DNA of 29,041 bases from Circinella minor (taxonomy: Eukaryota; Mucoromycota; Mucoromycetes; Mucorales; Lichtheimiaceae), in the NCBI GenBank assembly GCA_016758965.1, contig JAEPRB010000376.1, positions 1 through 29,041 on the forward strand, read 5' to 3'. Every line of letters begins with the position of its first letter. The first letter of the stretch is position 1. Below the pieces are notes generated by a model, which was not told the origin of the DNA, did not search any database, and worked only from the letters and a program-made list of their open reading frames with translations. Position numbers and translations under genes: made by a program. Positions 1 to 9,921 of the stretch are shown in pieces.

Positions 1-1731
1 TCACTAGTCGAGATCATAGCAACTCCGATAATGACATTGCCACTACTATTAATGATAATAATAATCTATTGGAAGAAAAAATATTGACACTAGAACAAAA
101 ACAAACAAGTCTAACAGAATATATCGATTATTTTTACCTTCTTGTAAGTCTGAAGTCCAAAGGGTCAAGTTATCCCTCAATAATTGCATAATCAAAGTAG
201 AATCCTTGTAAGATTCTTCACTAAGTGTATCAAGTTCTGCAATAGCATCATCAAAAGCTTGCTTGGCCAAATGACAAGCACGATCAGGAGAGTTCAAAAT
301 CTCATAATAGAAGACGGAGAAGTTAAGGGCCAAACCCAAACGGATGGGGTGGGTTGTAGCGAGATCAACTTGGGCAACATCAGTAGCAGTCTTGTAAGCT
401 TCATGTGCAGCAGTGGCAGCATCTTTACGTTCATCACCAGTGGCATATTCAGCGACGTAACGGTGGTAATCGCCCTTCCTATATTTAGAATATACATATT
501 TTTTTTTATGTCACACAGAAAAAAACTTGGTCAAAACAACGCTTTTTCTTTGTTGTTGTGTACACTTCCCATACACACACACACAAAAAAACTCAAACGT
601 AAAGTTTATATTTTAAGTGTGCCTTGAAATAAGTGGTATGGGAAGTTGTATATATATAATATATATATATCTATAAAACGAAAATAAAAAATAAAAAATA
701 AAGAACTTACATCTTGTAATAAAAGACCTTAGCTTCACCCTCAGAAGCGGAGGGGATCAAGGAATCTGTGAGAAGTTCCAAGATATCGTTGCACACATCA
801 TACAATTCATTTTCAACCTTCTTGCGGTATTCCTTGATCTTAGCCACTTGAGCTTCGTGGCCTTTGCTTTCTTCCTTTTGTTCAATGGAAGACACGATTC
901 GCCACGAAGCACGACGTGCACCAATCACGTTCTTGTACGCGACAGACAAGAGGTTACGTTCTTCGACAGATAAATCAACGCCCATCTAAACGTAACAAAA
1001 AGAAGTACATTTATTTAGTTTTTTATTAAAAGATAAACAGATTTTTTTTTTTTAAAATGGATTTTCTCGATGATAGCTTAATAAAAAAAAAAAAGAGTGA
1101 AATGATTATTATTATTACCTTGGCCACTTCCTTCATATAAGAGACCATTTCTATATTATTTTCATTTTATTTTAGTTAGTTTATATGTTTAAAAATATAA
1201 GGGGTCAGAAGTTTTTAAGAAAAAAAAAAGGAAAAGAAAAGAAATAGAAAATAAAATCATTATTACCATCGTATCGTTCAGCCTGTTCGGCAATCTTGGC
1301 CATGTAGACCTTAAAAAGTAATAAAGTAAAGTTAATGAATATTCAAATAATATGATTCAAATAAAAAAGAACGACTTCATCTGGTTTTTTTTTTTCATTC
1401 AAACCAAACATTTCTTTTTATTTTTATTTTTTCCCTTCCATTTCACCAAACTTTTTGTTCCCTTTCCTTCAAAACGAAAAGAATATATTATATTTTATTT
1501 TCTTACCTTATCTTCGCGTTCCTATTATATAAGAAATAGAACGAGAAAGTGAGGGGAAAAAAAAAAGGGTGGGTTTTTTTTTTTTTTTTTACCATATTAG
1601 TAAACCAAAAATAAAAATAAAAAAGCTTTTTCATTGAATGAAATATAATAAAAAAAAAACACGAAACAAGAAACGTATTTTTAAATTTGTAGATGAAGTA
1701 TAAAAACGGATGAATAACTTACAGTGGACAT
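1..1731 (-). CDS. 14-3-3 protein (3' end unresolved)
   Basis: 14-3-3 proteins are dimeric cytosolic adaptors that bind phosphoserine/threonine motifs in kinases, metabolic enzymes and transcription factors. Exons read on the minus strand are 1731-1723 (Met-Ser-Thr), 1521-1507 (EREDK, 15 nt), 1309-1267 ([14 protein letters not shown]), 1150-1119 ([10 protein letters not shown]), 985-711 and 478-138, all with GT-AG borders and matching phases. Together they give about 238 residues. Family landmarks are [19 protein letters not shown], the YYKMKGDYHRY segment, [12 protein letters not shown] and [12 protein letters not shown]. The usual length is 245-265 residues, so only the acidic tail is missing. 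After DLQE the exon ends at a GTAAAA donor; acceptors inside the window give only short non-acidic tails (for example DYYYH then stop), so the last exon is probably beyond position 1. Family assignment is certain; the C-terminus is not. Confidence 0.95.
3..190 (+). CDS. Possible C-terminal fragment of a convergent gene
   Basis: A plus-strand frame is open from the window edge to a TAA at 188-190. It encodes about 62 residues with an N/D-rich stretch ([16 protein letters not shown]) followed by a coiled-coil-like part ([19 protein letters not shown]). The composition looks more like protein than either minus-strand frame here. It overlaps the last visible 14-3-3 exon in antisense over 138-190, which would be unusual, so it could be chance. 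A GTAAGT at 143 could also be a plus-strand donor. No family is recognised. Confidence 0.3.
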
Positions 1732-3020
1732 GTTTAGTGTAAGCGTGCGTTCGGGATGAAAAAAGAGTTAAAAGCGGGTAAAGAAAAAGAAAAAGAAGAA
1801 AAAGAAAAAAAAAATAACCCAGTGAACAGAAAGTGCGAGAAAATCGAGGACAGGAGTGCGAAAGCAAACATTTTTTTTTTTGCTTTTCAAAACGTCACCT
1901 TTTTTAATTATCACCTGACCTACACCACACTTTATTCTTTTTGTATGTGGTAATTTGCGTACATATAAAGGAGACCTGTTCCCCCCCTCCGACGAAGGTA
2001 ACACACATGTACACACGGTCTTTTTTAAATTCACGCAGGTCTATAAAAATATAAAGGGTTATGCTGGCGTTCTTTTTTTATTTCGTTTTATTTTTTTCAA
2101 TATATTATTTCTGTTCTATGGACGAGTTAGTTTGTAACTATTTGACAAGTAGAGAATATAACCAATACTGATAGTGTATAATATTCAAATTGAAAAAAAA
2201 AGTGTCATGAACAATCAATTTTCTTTTTAAAAAGCATTCCTGGTATGAAGTTGGAATCTAACATTGGGTTTTTATTATTCTTTTTCTTTTTTTTTTTTTT
2301 GACAAAGACTTTGGGTAGTTTAAGCGTATGTCATTCAAAAAAGACGACGATACAGATTGTCGATTTCTTATCCTCCCAAAAAGTAGAAAAAAAAAAGCGC
2401 ACGTTTTCATGCTTTAATAGCTGAGCAATGCGGCGGATTTTATTTTATGCATCATCGTATTAACTCGCTTAACGATTAAAAATCTTTGACTTATTAGTCA
2501 GCCATGAACTGCGCACATTCAATGTAGCGAAACAAAGGTGTCAATCAAATCCTGTCTAGAAATCATGTGTGGAGTGAGAAAATGACATATTTTTTATTTC
2601 TAATAAATGCCATTGATAAAAACAATAATAAACGATACCCAAACCTTATATAAAAAGTTACAGATAGGCACTTCTATTTGTATTACCCTAATTATCTTAT
2701 TTCAATAGAATGTTGTAGGTTACATTTATAGAATCATGTATGAATGATATAATTGCAAAGACATCAAGCAATTCAAATCAAGATATTTTGTGGGCATTTG
2801 TCTATATATTGTATCGCCAAACAAGTCCAAGAAATTACATAATAAGATTTTTATTCTGTTTTTACCTACGTATTGAAATCTATAATTAAAAATAATAAGT
2901 GATTTGAGATATAGATGATAATAAAATTATACAACTACACATAAGAGAGAACAAAAGGGTCCTGTATACTAAGAAAAAATGTATATACATATGATACAAC
3001 CAGGAGATAAATCGATCTCC

Positions 3021-3208
3021 TTAATCAACTGGATGAAATTTTTGATGAGGACGAACTAGTCCATAATTACGAAAAGAGAGAGCTTGCTTGGTGGATTCAA
3101 TATCCTGTATTATGCCGTAAATTTTTGCATTATTTATAATGAACTGAACTGGGCTGCTTTAATTACTCGATTTGCTGACCTAGACAGAGGAGTCTGAGAG
3201 CTTTTCAT
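3021..3208 (-). pseudogene. Unrecognised coding-like fragment with a frameshift
   Basis: Read on the minus strand, an ATG at 3208 opens MKSSQTPLSRSANRVIKAAQ. A stop follows four codons later, but another frame continues directly as FIINNAKIYGIIQDIESTKQ and then a basic-aromatic segment ending in RPHQKFHPVD, with TAA at 3021-3023. The two halves join at about 3149 only if a frameshift is assumed, with no room for an intron. Composition is protein-like despite the AT-rich setting. The family is not recognised. It may be a decayed gene or mobile-element relic, or coincidence. Confidence 0.25.
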
Positions 3209-3404
3209 CACTGTTGAAGGAAATGCATGATAATTTTATTTTATTTGTAAAAGTCACTTTATTTAGTTGCTGGCGGCGCCATGAATGAAATTTTTACATT
3301 TTTGTCTGGTACAACTAGATAAATAGTGGTTTACCTAAAGCAATTACGTATATCATGATCAGTACAGTACGTCACTGACGACGTTTCTTCGGTATTTGTA
3401 AATA

Positions 3405-3623
3405 TTACACATTGATGTATGCTTTTTCATTATCATCCAAATACTCCAACCTCCGGAACGGCTTTTCTATGTAAACGCATACTCCTTTTTCTAGTGTTTT
3501 CACTCCATTCATATATCTTTTTTTAGGCTCTATAATCCTATACGTATCGTCAAATTTTATAATTTTGGAACATACCGCTTTAGCCCCCTTTAGTTTTGGT
3601 AAATGGTTTACGTATATTGTCAC
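3405..3623 (-). pseudogene. Unrecognised 72-codon open frame, possible gene relic
   Basis: The open frame starts at a GTG just after an in-frame TAA and encodes a charged peptide with segments such as LPKLKGAKAVCSKIIKFDDT and EKPFRRLEYLDDNEKAYINV. An AG directly before it (TTTTTAAG) could be a splice acceptor, but no convincing upstream exon was found. It lies on the same strand as, and 200 bp from, the 3021-3208 fragment, so both may come from one decayed gene. No family is recognised. Confidence 0.2.
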
Positions 3624-4668
3624 TTAAAAACGTTCTCAAACTATCTAGCGTTATAAAATAACTTTTACATTGGCTGATAAAACAATTAAAAGAAGGTGGG
3701 AGAAGTTATGAAAATCATAAGACTGAAACGGAAATATAGTATGACAACCTTTGAAATCTTGGAAATACGTGTCTTTGAACTTTTATCATGTCATGTACAA
3801 TTCATCTCCCTTCGTATCACAATGAAGTTATCGAAATGAATTTCTTTCGCTAGCTTATGTAAATGATACAGTCGATCCCTTTTGAAGTCACTCTTTTGAT
3901 GATCCCTTGATATAGCTCATATATTTATGACTAATGCAAATTAACTCGTTAACGTCGATTACTGTTCATGTAATAACCTTTCATCTAAGAAAAAGCTTCA
4001 GAATAGACTTTTAACTTAAATTGTCTCTTTTTCAACCACTTAAAGTTCCGTTACTCTAAGGTACCGGTTCCTTTCCCAAAATGTTGTGTACGACTTTGTT
4101 GGTATTAAAAAAAGGGTCATTTCTACAACTGTAAATATAGTCTTCTTTCCATTGGTTGTTCAAAGTCAAAAGTCCAAGTTATGAATCTCGGATACATATC
4201 ATATAATATTATTCATAAAGAAATTTTTATATTTCTTAACTGGTGTGAAGTTAAAAAAAAAATTGAGTCTTTTTATCGTTCCAAGTAATAATTTTCTGAA
4301 AAAGATAGAAGAAGGCATCAAACACAAGAACACACACAAGATGCGATCTTTGTTGCTTGATTTAAAGTATATACTGGAGCTTTACATTATCATTATGTAG
4401 AAGCTCTCGACTATTAGACACGTTTATCGATCATAACCCAAAAAAGTTAGTCACTTTATGTTTATCTATTATTGTTGAAATGTTACATATCTATTCCTTA
4501 AAATGAATCGACACTTAACTATGTAAAAGCTCTTATATATGACACTAGTACTTTTTATTTGTTTATTTTAAGCTTATAATATAAATAACTCCAAAGGCAG
4601 TTTTAGTATATAAAAGTAAAGTACTTCGATAACTATAACATATAACTAGTATAAAGGTATATATAGAT

Positions 4669-5306
4669 TTATTCATTATCGTCTTTTATAATATCTTCAT
4701 CAGGTGCTGATGAAATCACTGTATATCCATCGCTTCTTCTCTTGTGTTTGATGAAGCCACATAATAATTGAAAACCTCGATCAACCATAGATGATGTATA
4801 AATAAATAAACTTATAAGGGTTACGATCATGGATAAAAACCATAAACCAACGCCTCCCCAGTATTCGTATGCAAAACCACATAATGCTCCTATACCAGCA
4901 CCTAATCCTAAATACATTGTACCAAGAAGTCCTTGTGACCGAGCCTTTAAAGATGGAGGTGCAATATTATCTGCTTCTACAACGGCAGCACTCCATAAAA
5001 ATGAATACGCGATACCTAAAAAGAATATTATTGAGGTGTGAACCAAGAGAACTGAAAAATATATATATATATTTGAGAAGAAGACATAATATCAATGATA
5101 ACTTTACCATGTAAAGGTTGACTTGCTGCTGCCAAGTATGCGCCATTTGAAATGGTTGTTGCCAGCATATAAAGAACACAACGAATAGCTAATACAATAT
5201 GTGCAATAATAATCATTTTTTTCGGTCCAAGCCATTTGAAAATCTATATGGAATTATATGTATACAAAATCAATGTTACTTGAGGGTCTAATTTATACAA
5301 TACTAC

Positions 5307-5339
<33 letters not shown>

Positions 5340-6516
5340 AAGTAGCTTACATTTTTCGCAAAATAGAAACAAACAATTTCTGTACAACTTGTAAGTGGTC
5401 CAAGAAGTCCCACAAGTGCAGGTGAACCATGTAAATCTTTTTCAATAAATAAGAATAGAAATGCAGTGACAATTCCCATCATTATACCCAAAAATGTCAT
5501 AACAACAAAAAATCGGACTGCTTCTGGTCGTTCAATAAGATCCCACATGGAAGGTACAGGTCCTGTTTTATTATTTTCATTATCGTTATCATCATCAGCG
5601 TTATTAATAATAACCTCAGCGTTAATATTTTGGTTATGTGGTGTTGTCATGACATCCCAAGGATAAGGTGATAAATCGGTGACTAAACAAATACAAACAA
5701 ATGCCAACACACAGGTTGCAAATGTGCCGAATACTGCATAAGGTCCCCATAACTCTATACAGAGCCCTGTCAAAAATACAGAAGCACCGAAACCAACGGG
5801 AGTAAATGCCTTTTGTCTTCCATAAAGTTGTTGCTTTCTGTCACCAAGAACGCGTAGTGTTGCACAATCAATCATCGTGCCTATAATTGGATAGGCAAAA
5901 AACGCGTAACCAAAATAGCTGATGCTCACGAGTATTGTTGTCATCCATTCATTACTTGTGATAGATGGTACCAAACTGATAGACAAGATAAACTAAATAT
6001 ATGCAAAAAAATAATAATAATAATAATAATAAAAGCAAGCAACAAGAGTATAATAGCAACAGAAGAAAATACAAAAGTTAGTATTTTGGAAATATTCCTC
6101 TTCGTAGTAATCAGGCAACGGCCTTTTTTTTTTTAACTTGCCATTAACCCGATCAGCATGTTGATCACCATGATCTTTTTATATTGGTGAGTCTTATCAG
6201 CCCATGACATCCATAATGAAAATGATATACAAGACACAAATGGTGCTTTTCCCCCCCCCAATAATAATAGTTAATAAGTAAAGTGTTATTATATTAAAAA
6301 TAAAATTAAGAGAGACCAAGTGAATAAGGGTAGAAATAAAAAGAAACGATATTAATTACTGATAGATACTATAAAACCGATTTTATCCGCTCCAAGGTTT
6401 AAAGCTTTACTAAAAAATGTTGGTAGATAGAACTGAGCCGACCCTATACAACCAACGCTGAAAACATGAAGTAATTTTAATCCAAGAAAAAGTGGTATAT
6501 TATTTGATTCGGTCAT
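4669..6516 (-). CDS. MFS transporter, MFS_1-like family
   Basis: Multi-pass membrane carrier of the major facilitator superfamily; the substrate cannot be told from sequence. Exons on the minus strand are 6516-6360, 6245-6149, 5975-5351, 5243-5108 and 5051-4669, all in phase, giving 465 residues, typical for twelve helices. Exon 1 carries helix 1 (LFLGLKLLHVFSVGCIGSAQ). The short exon 2 carries helix 2 and the loop motif WADKTHQYKK. The central loop is acidic and N-rich (ADDDNDNENN). The last exon has the signature IAPPSLKARSQGLLG of PF12832-type carriers, then a charged tail. The exon 2 donor is the least certain point: GTTAAT at 6148 keeps phase with the TATCAG acceptor, while GTTAAA a few bases on does not. 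The exon 2 acceptor follows a run of nine G instead of pyrimidines. The gene is tandem with, and downstream of, the WOPR gene. Confidence 0.85.
5307..5341. repeat. T13-A22 junction inside an MFS intron
   Basis: Thirteen T run directly into about twenty-two A, a self-complementary tract that could fold into a hairpin. It fills part of the intron at 5350-5244 of the MFS gene. Homopolymer lengths in an assembly may be inexact. Confidence 0.9.
6251..6259 (-). other. Homopurine tract at the MFS intron 1 acceptor
   Basis: The plus strand has nine C. On the coding strand this is G9 followed by AAAAG, the inferred acceptor of MFS exon 2. Acceptors normally carry a pyrimidine tract here. The exon is backed by conserved coding content and phase, so the site is probably real but atypical. 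Confidence 0.6.
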
Positions 6517-6637
6517 ATATATAAAAGAGATACTACAGAAATAAAATTAAAAATTACCAAGCCCTCTCTCTCTTATTCACAAAAAAAAAAAAAAAAAAAA
6601 TGACGAAAAAAAAGGGATTGAACTCGCCACACACAGC

Positions 6638-6727
6638 AACTTTAATTGACAAGTTAGAGATTAAAACTCAGTGTAAAATAGGAAGCAAGGACCAGCTTAT
6701 AGTAACAGCAAACTATAGTTAAAGTTT
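6638..6727. promoter_or_regulatory. Two WOPR core motifs upstream of the MFS gene
   Basis: AACTTTAA at 6638-6645 and TTAAAGTTT at 6719-6727 match, on opposite strands, the TTAAAGTT core known for Wor1/Ryp1-type WOPR regulators. They lie about 120 and 205 bp upstream of the MFS start codon, and a WOPR gene is the next gene. In DNA this AT-rich, single matches are expected by chance, so function is inference. Confidence 0.35.
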
Positions 6728-7126
6728 CGGGTACTAAACAACCTTGCACACAATTGAAGTCCTTATTATGGTTATATAATATGTTATATATCAATATAAA
6801 CAATAAATAACAATAACAAAAAGCAGTAACAGTAACAATAACAATAACTCACGACTAAATAACTACTACATATTAGATAATTGTCTAAGAAAAAAAAATC
6901 AATAACAAGAACTTTATATATCTTTTTTTTTTTATTACAAAAAAAGCAAACGAAGCAAAAAATAAAAGCAACCAATTAAACAGAAAGAAGAAGAAGCAAA
7001 GGAAATATAACAAAAAATATAACAAAAAGGAAAGGAGAAAAAGGATTATTATTTTTTTTGGAGAGATAGTTAATGTAATAAATACATGGATCATTTGGAA
7101 ATAGAGTGTCTTGATTTTTGTTGCTC

Positions 7127-7149
7127 TTTTTTTTTTAAAAAAAAAAAAA
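7127..7149. repeat. T10-A13 junction, WOPR 3' flank
   Basis: Ten T pass directly into thirteen A, giving a self-complementary tract 3' of the WOPR stop codon. It may act in 3' end formation or exclude nucleosomes; this is inference. Confidence 0.85.
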
Positions 7150-7246
7150 GAGAAAAAAAAAAGAAGAGTAGTTGTATAATAATAAATGTATATAATGTAT
7201 ATAATTGTATGAGAAGAACAAGAGGGGTGTTGATTTTGTGAGTATC

Positions 7247-7271
7247 TTTTTTTTTTTTTTAAAAAAAAAAA
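7247..7271. repeat. T14-A11 junction, WOPR 3' flank
   Basis: Fourteen T pass directly into eleven A, about 165 bp past the WOPR stop and 100 bp from a similar tract at 7127-7149. Confidence 0.85.
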
Positions 7272-7434
7272 GAGTATATGGGTTAAGTAATAAACAAAAA
7301 GAAATAATTCATAAGAGAGAGATTATATGTATAGAAATTTAGTAAAACATACACAAGAAAAAAAAAAAACAAAAGAAGTGAAAGAGAGAATATATGGAAT
7401 ATTTGTAGTATATAAATGAGAAGAGGTAAATAGA

Positions 7435-9554
7435 TTATTTCAACATCAAGGAACCATTTGCCAAATCTGTTGTTCCATCCGTTGCTTCACCATCATGAAG
7501 TGAAAGATGTGCGAAAAATGGATTTAAAAGACTTTTAGGGTACAACGAAGCGTCTTGATCGGACAAATGTTGATTATTGGTAAGTGGTTGTTGACGATTT
7601 TGATAATACATATAACCATCCATACCAATACTTCCTCCTCCTCCACCGCTTCCATCTTGTTGTGTTGGTTGTGCTTGATGATGATCAATTGGACTACCAC
7701 TCATACTACCACTGCTTCGACTTGTATTATGTGCTCCTTCTTCCTGACCTGCAGATGTATTTGCACCATTATAAGAGTACCCCTGATCAGATGTCGTCAT
7801 TGGATTGTACAATTGTTGGGGCTGTGTAGTTGTCGTCGCAGAAACATTATGCAAAGGATGGACCGGGTTCAAAAGCTGACCAAGATTGGCGTTAGATGCA
7901 TAACGCGTACTTTCTCTGTCTTGTTGAGATTCTTGTTTAATTGTTGTATTATTGCTTGCATCGTCACAATTATTATTATCATGTTGATGGTTGTTATTGT
8001 TATTTCCAAAAAATCCAATATCTGGAAGTGAAGGGGCATTTCCCATATGTTGATGATGATGATGATGATGATGGTCGTGTTGTTGTTGTTGTGGAGAGTG
8101 GGATGATGTATTTGCTTGTTGTTGTTGCTGTTGAGGATGAGATGTCATTGTTAGGAGATCATTAGAATTATAATTTCTTGAATAAGATGCGGATGAAGTG
8201 GAAAAGTGACGTTGATGATGTTGTTGATAGGATTGTCTTACAGGTGAAAGCATTGGTGTACTCGGTGAAGACGACAAACTAGTGGGTGATGGAATGGCAT
8301 AACCAGTATTGTAAATAGCGGGTAATGATTGTGGTGTTGCACCAGCTGCTGTTGTAAACTTTTGGTCGCTATTTTCCATGCGGTGATACGGTGTTTGATA
8401 CAAAAGGTGCGAATTGGCGATATTATCTGGTACTCTTAAAGAGCCCACAGACATACTGCGAAGTGATTGATGCATGCGGCGGTCTATCAAAAAAAAGAAG
8501 TAAAAAAGAATTAGAAAATCAGAATTTTGTTATGTTTGTTGTTTGTTGCATGTTTTTTTTTCTTTTCACTCTCCCCCTTTTATATATATATATATATATA
8601 TACATATACATGTATGTTTAGGTGTATATGCATTAGAACACACCGTGTAGTTATATAAACATAAATAAATAAAAAATTTATACACAGCAACAATCGACAA
8701 ATATAAAAAAAGTATATATCCAATCTTTACCTCCATAAGATCCAGTCAAAGAGTCTGGTGGTGTAAGAGGACTTAGTTGTGAAGTTTCATTACCATGACG
8801 ATCATATGCAGGCTCTACCATAGGGGGAATACGGAAATTCTGCTTAACAAGGAGTTCAGGAGAGATTTCAAGACTTGCTAACTCGGGCACAGACGTGGGA
8901 CTACGTAAATTACCCTGCAGGACATCATTGGGGTGATAGTAAGATATCAAATGCTGAGCCACACCATTTACAACGATGGACATTGTTTTCTTGATCAGAC
9001 CGTCAGCGCGGAACTTGTAAGAGTCGGATAGACTACCAACCAGCTGACGTTCACGACTGCGATCAACACTTCCGCCTCCTCCCGCATCGGATGTTGGTGA
9101 TGATGCTCCTCCTCCCATACCATGGTCTGCACTATAACTGCGCTGCCGCATATCACCTGCTGCAGCAGCAGATGTAGCCGTGATTGAATATCGTTTTTCT
9201 CCAGGTGCTCGTTTATCCAACTCCCGATAGATCAAAAAGTTACCAAGGATACGAGATGGACTCCATACTCTACCATCTGTCCAACGTTTAATTCCTAATA
9301 TAATAACAATAATGATAATGATATGCATGGATAAGTATATGAATAAATGATCTCTCTCTTTAATTAAACTTTATATGCTTACCTGATTCTCGTTCATCAA
9401 ATACAAACACTGAACCAGATTGGATCATTTTTCTTTCTTTTTCTTGAAGACGACGGCATATTCTCGGCAGTAACCCACGTCGACAGCCTTCAAATATAAG
9501 TAATACATCTTGAGTTGTTTCAATGAAACCATGAAATGTTTCGGTAACCAACAT
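7435..9554 (-). CDS. WOPR (Gti1/Pac2) transcription regulator
   Basis: DNA-binding regulator of the family holding Wor1, Ryp1, Sge1, Gti1 and Pac2, which control fungal morphology, nutrient response and virulence programmes. Exons are 9554-9383, 9294-8731 and 8483-7435, in phase, for 594 residues. The first WOPR half spans about residues 1-87, from ETFHGFIETTQDVLL through SGSVFVFDERESGIKRWTDG and WSPSRILGNFLIYREL. The second spans about 151-215 (GLIKKTMSIVVNGVAQHLIS, SVPELASLEISPELLVKQNF). Between them is a 60-residue A/G/S-rich insert. The first intron splits the IKRWTDG region after Ser-Gly. The remaining 350 residues are disordered, with Q6, H7 and N5 runs, as in many WOPR activators. The start fits the family, whose domain lies at the very N-terminus. 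A TA dinucleotide run lies in intron 2 near 8580. The upstream gene-free region is unusually long. Confidence 0.95.
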
Positions 9555-9888
9555 TATATTTTACAAATGTTACAAAAAAAAAGTAATGAAGAAAGAAGAA
9601 TAAAACAGGGTTTGGGCGGGAATGAATCTTTTGAGTTAAACAACCAATAAAACGGGATTAAAAGAAAAAAAAACTGTACAAAACAAAAACAAAACAAAAA
9701 TAAAAAAATAAAAAAGAATGAAAACTTTTGGCTGAAAATGACACAAACGACAAACTTATTTTTTTTTATGTGGAGGAGCTAATGTCGAAATAAAAAAGGA
9801 GAAACAGACAAAAAGAGGAAAGAAAAGTAAAAAAGTAAAAAAAAAAAAATAATGCGTTTCCAAACTGTCCTGTGTGAGAAGTTTGTGG

Positions 9889-9921
<33 letters not shown>

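Larger units (their letters stand above)
1732..4668. other. Intergenic region between the 14-3-3 and MFS genes
   Basis: About 2.9 kb. The 14-3-3 promoter and leader should occupy the left part; 1750-2140 has poly-A, poly-T and GA-rich tracts. No multi-exon gene could be built. Coding-like pieces are listed separately at 3021-3208 and 3405-3623. Short ATG frames at 2328-2417 (29 codons) and 3708-3839 (43 codons) have no recognisable relatives or splice partners. The right end holds the MFS terminator region. Confidence 0.6.
6517..7434. other. Intergenic region, MFS promoter and WOPR 3' region
   Basis: About 0.9 kb. The left part is the MFS upstream region, with an A20-type tract at 6580-6600 and two WOPR core motifs. 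The right part is the WOPR 3' flank and contains two T-A homopolymer junctions (7127-7149, 7247-7271) and GA/AG-rich DNA. Open frames here are low-complexity shadows of homopolymers. Confidence 0.7.

Noticed and set aside
4040..4047. Another TTAAAGTT match
   Set aside because: It lies 3' of the MFS gene and far from any start codon; most likely chance.
7555..8031. Long plus-strand frames opposite WOPR exon 3
   Set aside because: They are antisense shadows of the Q/H/N repeat coding region.
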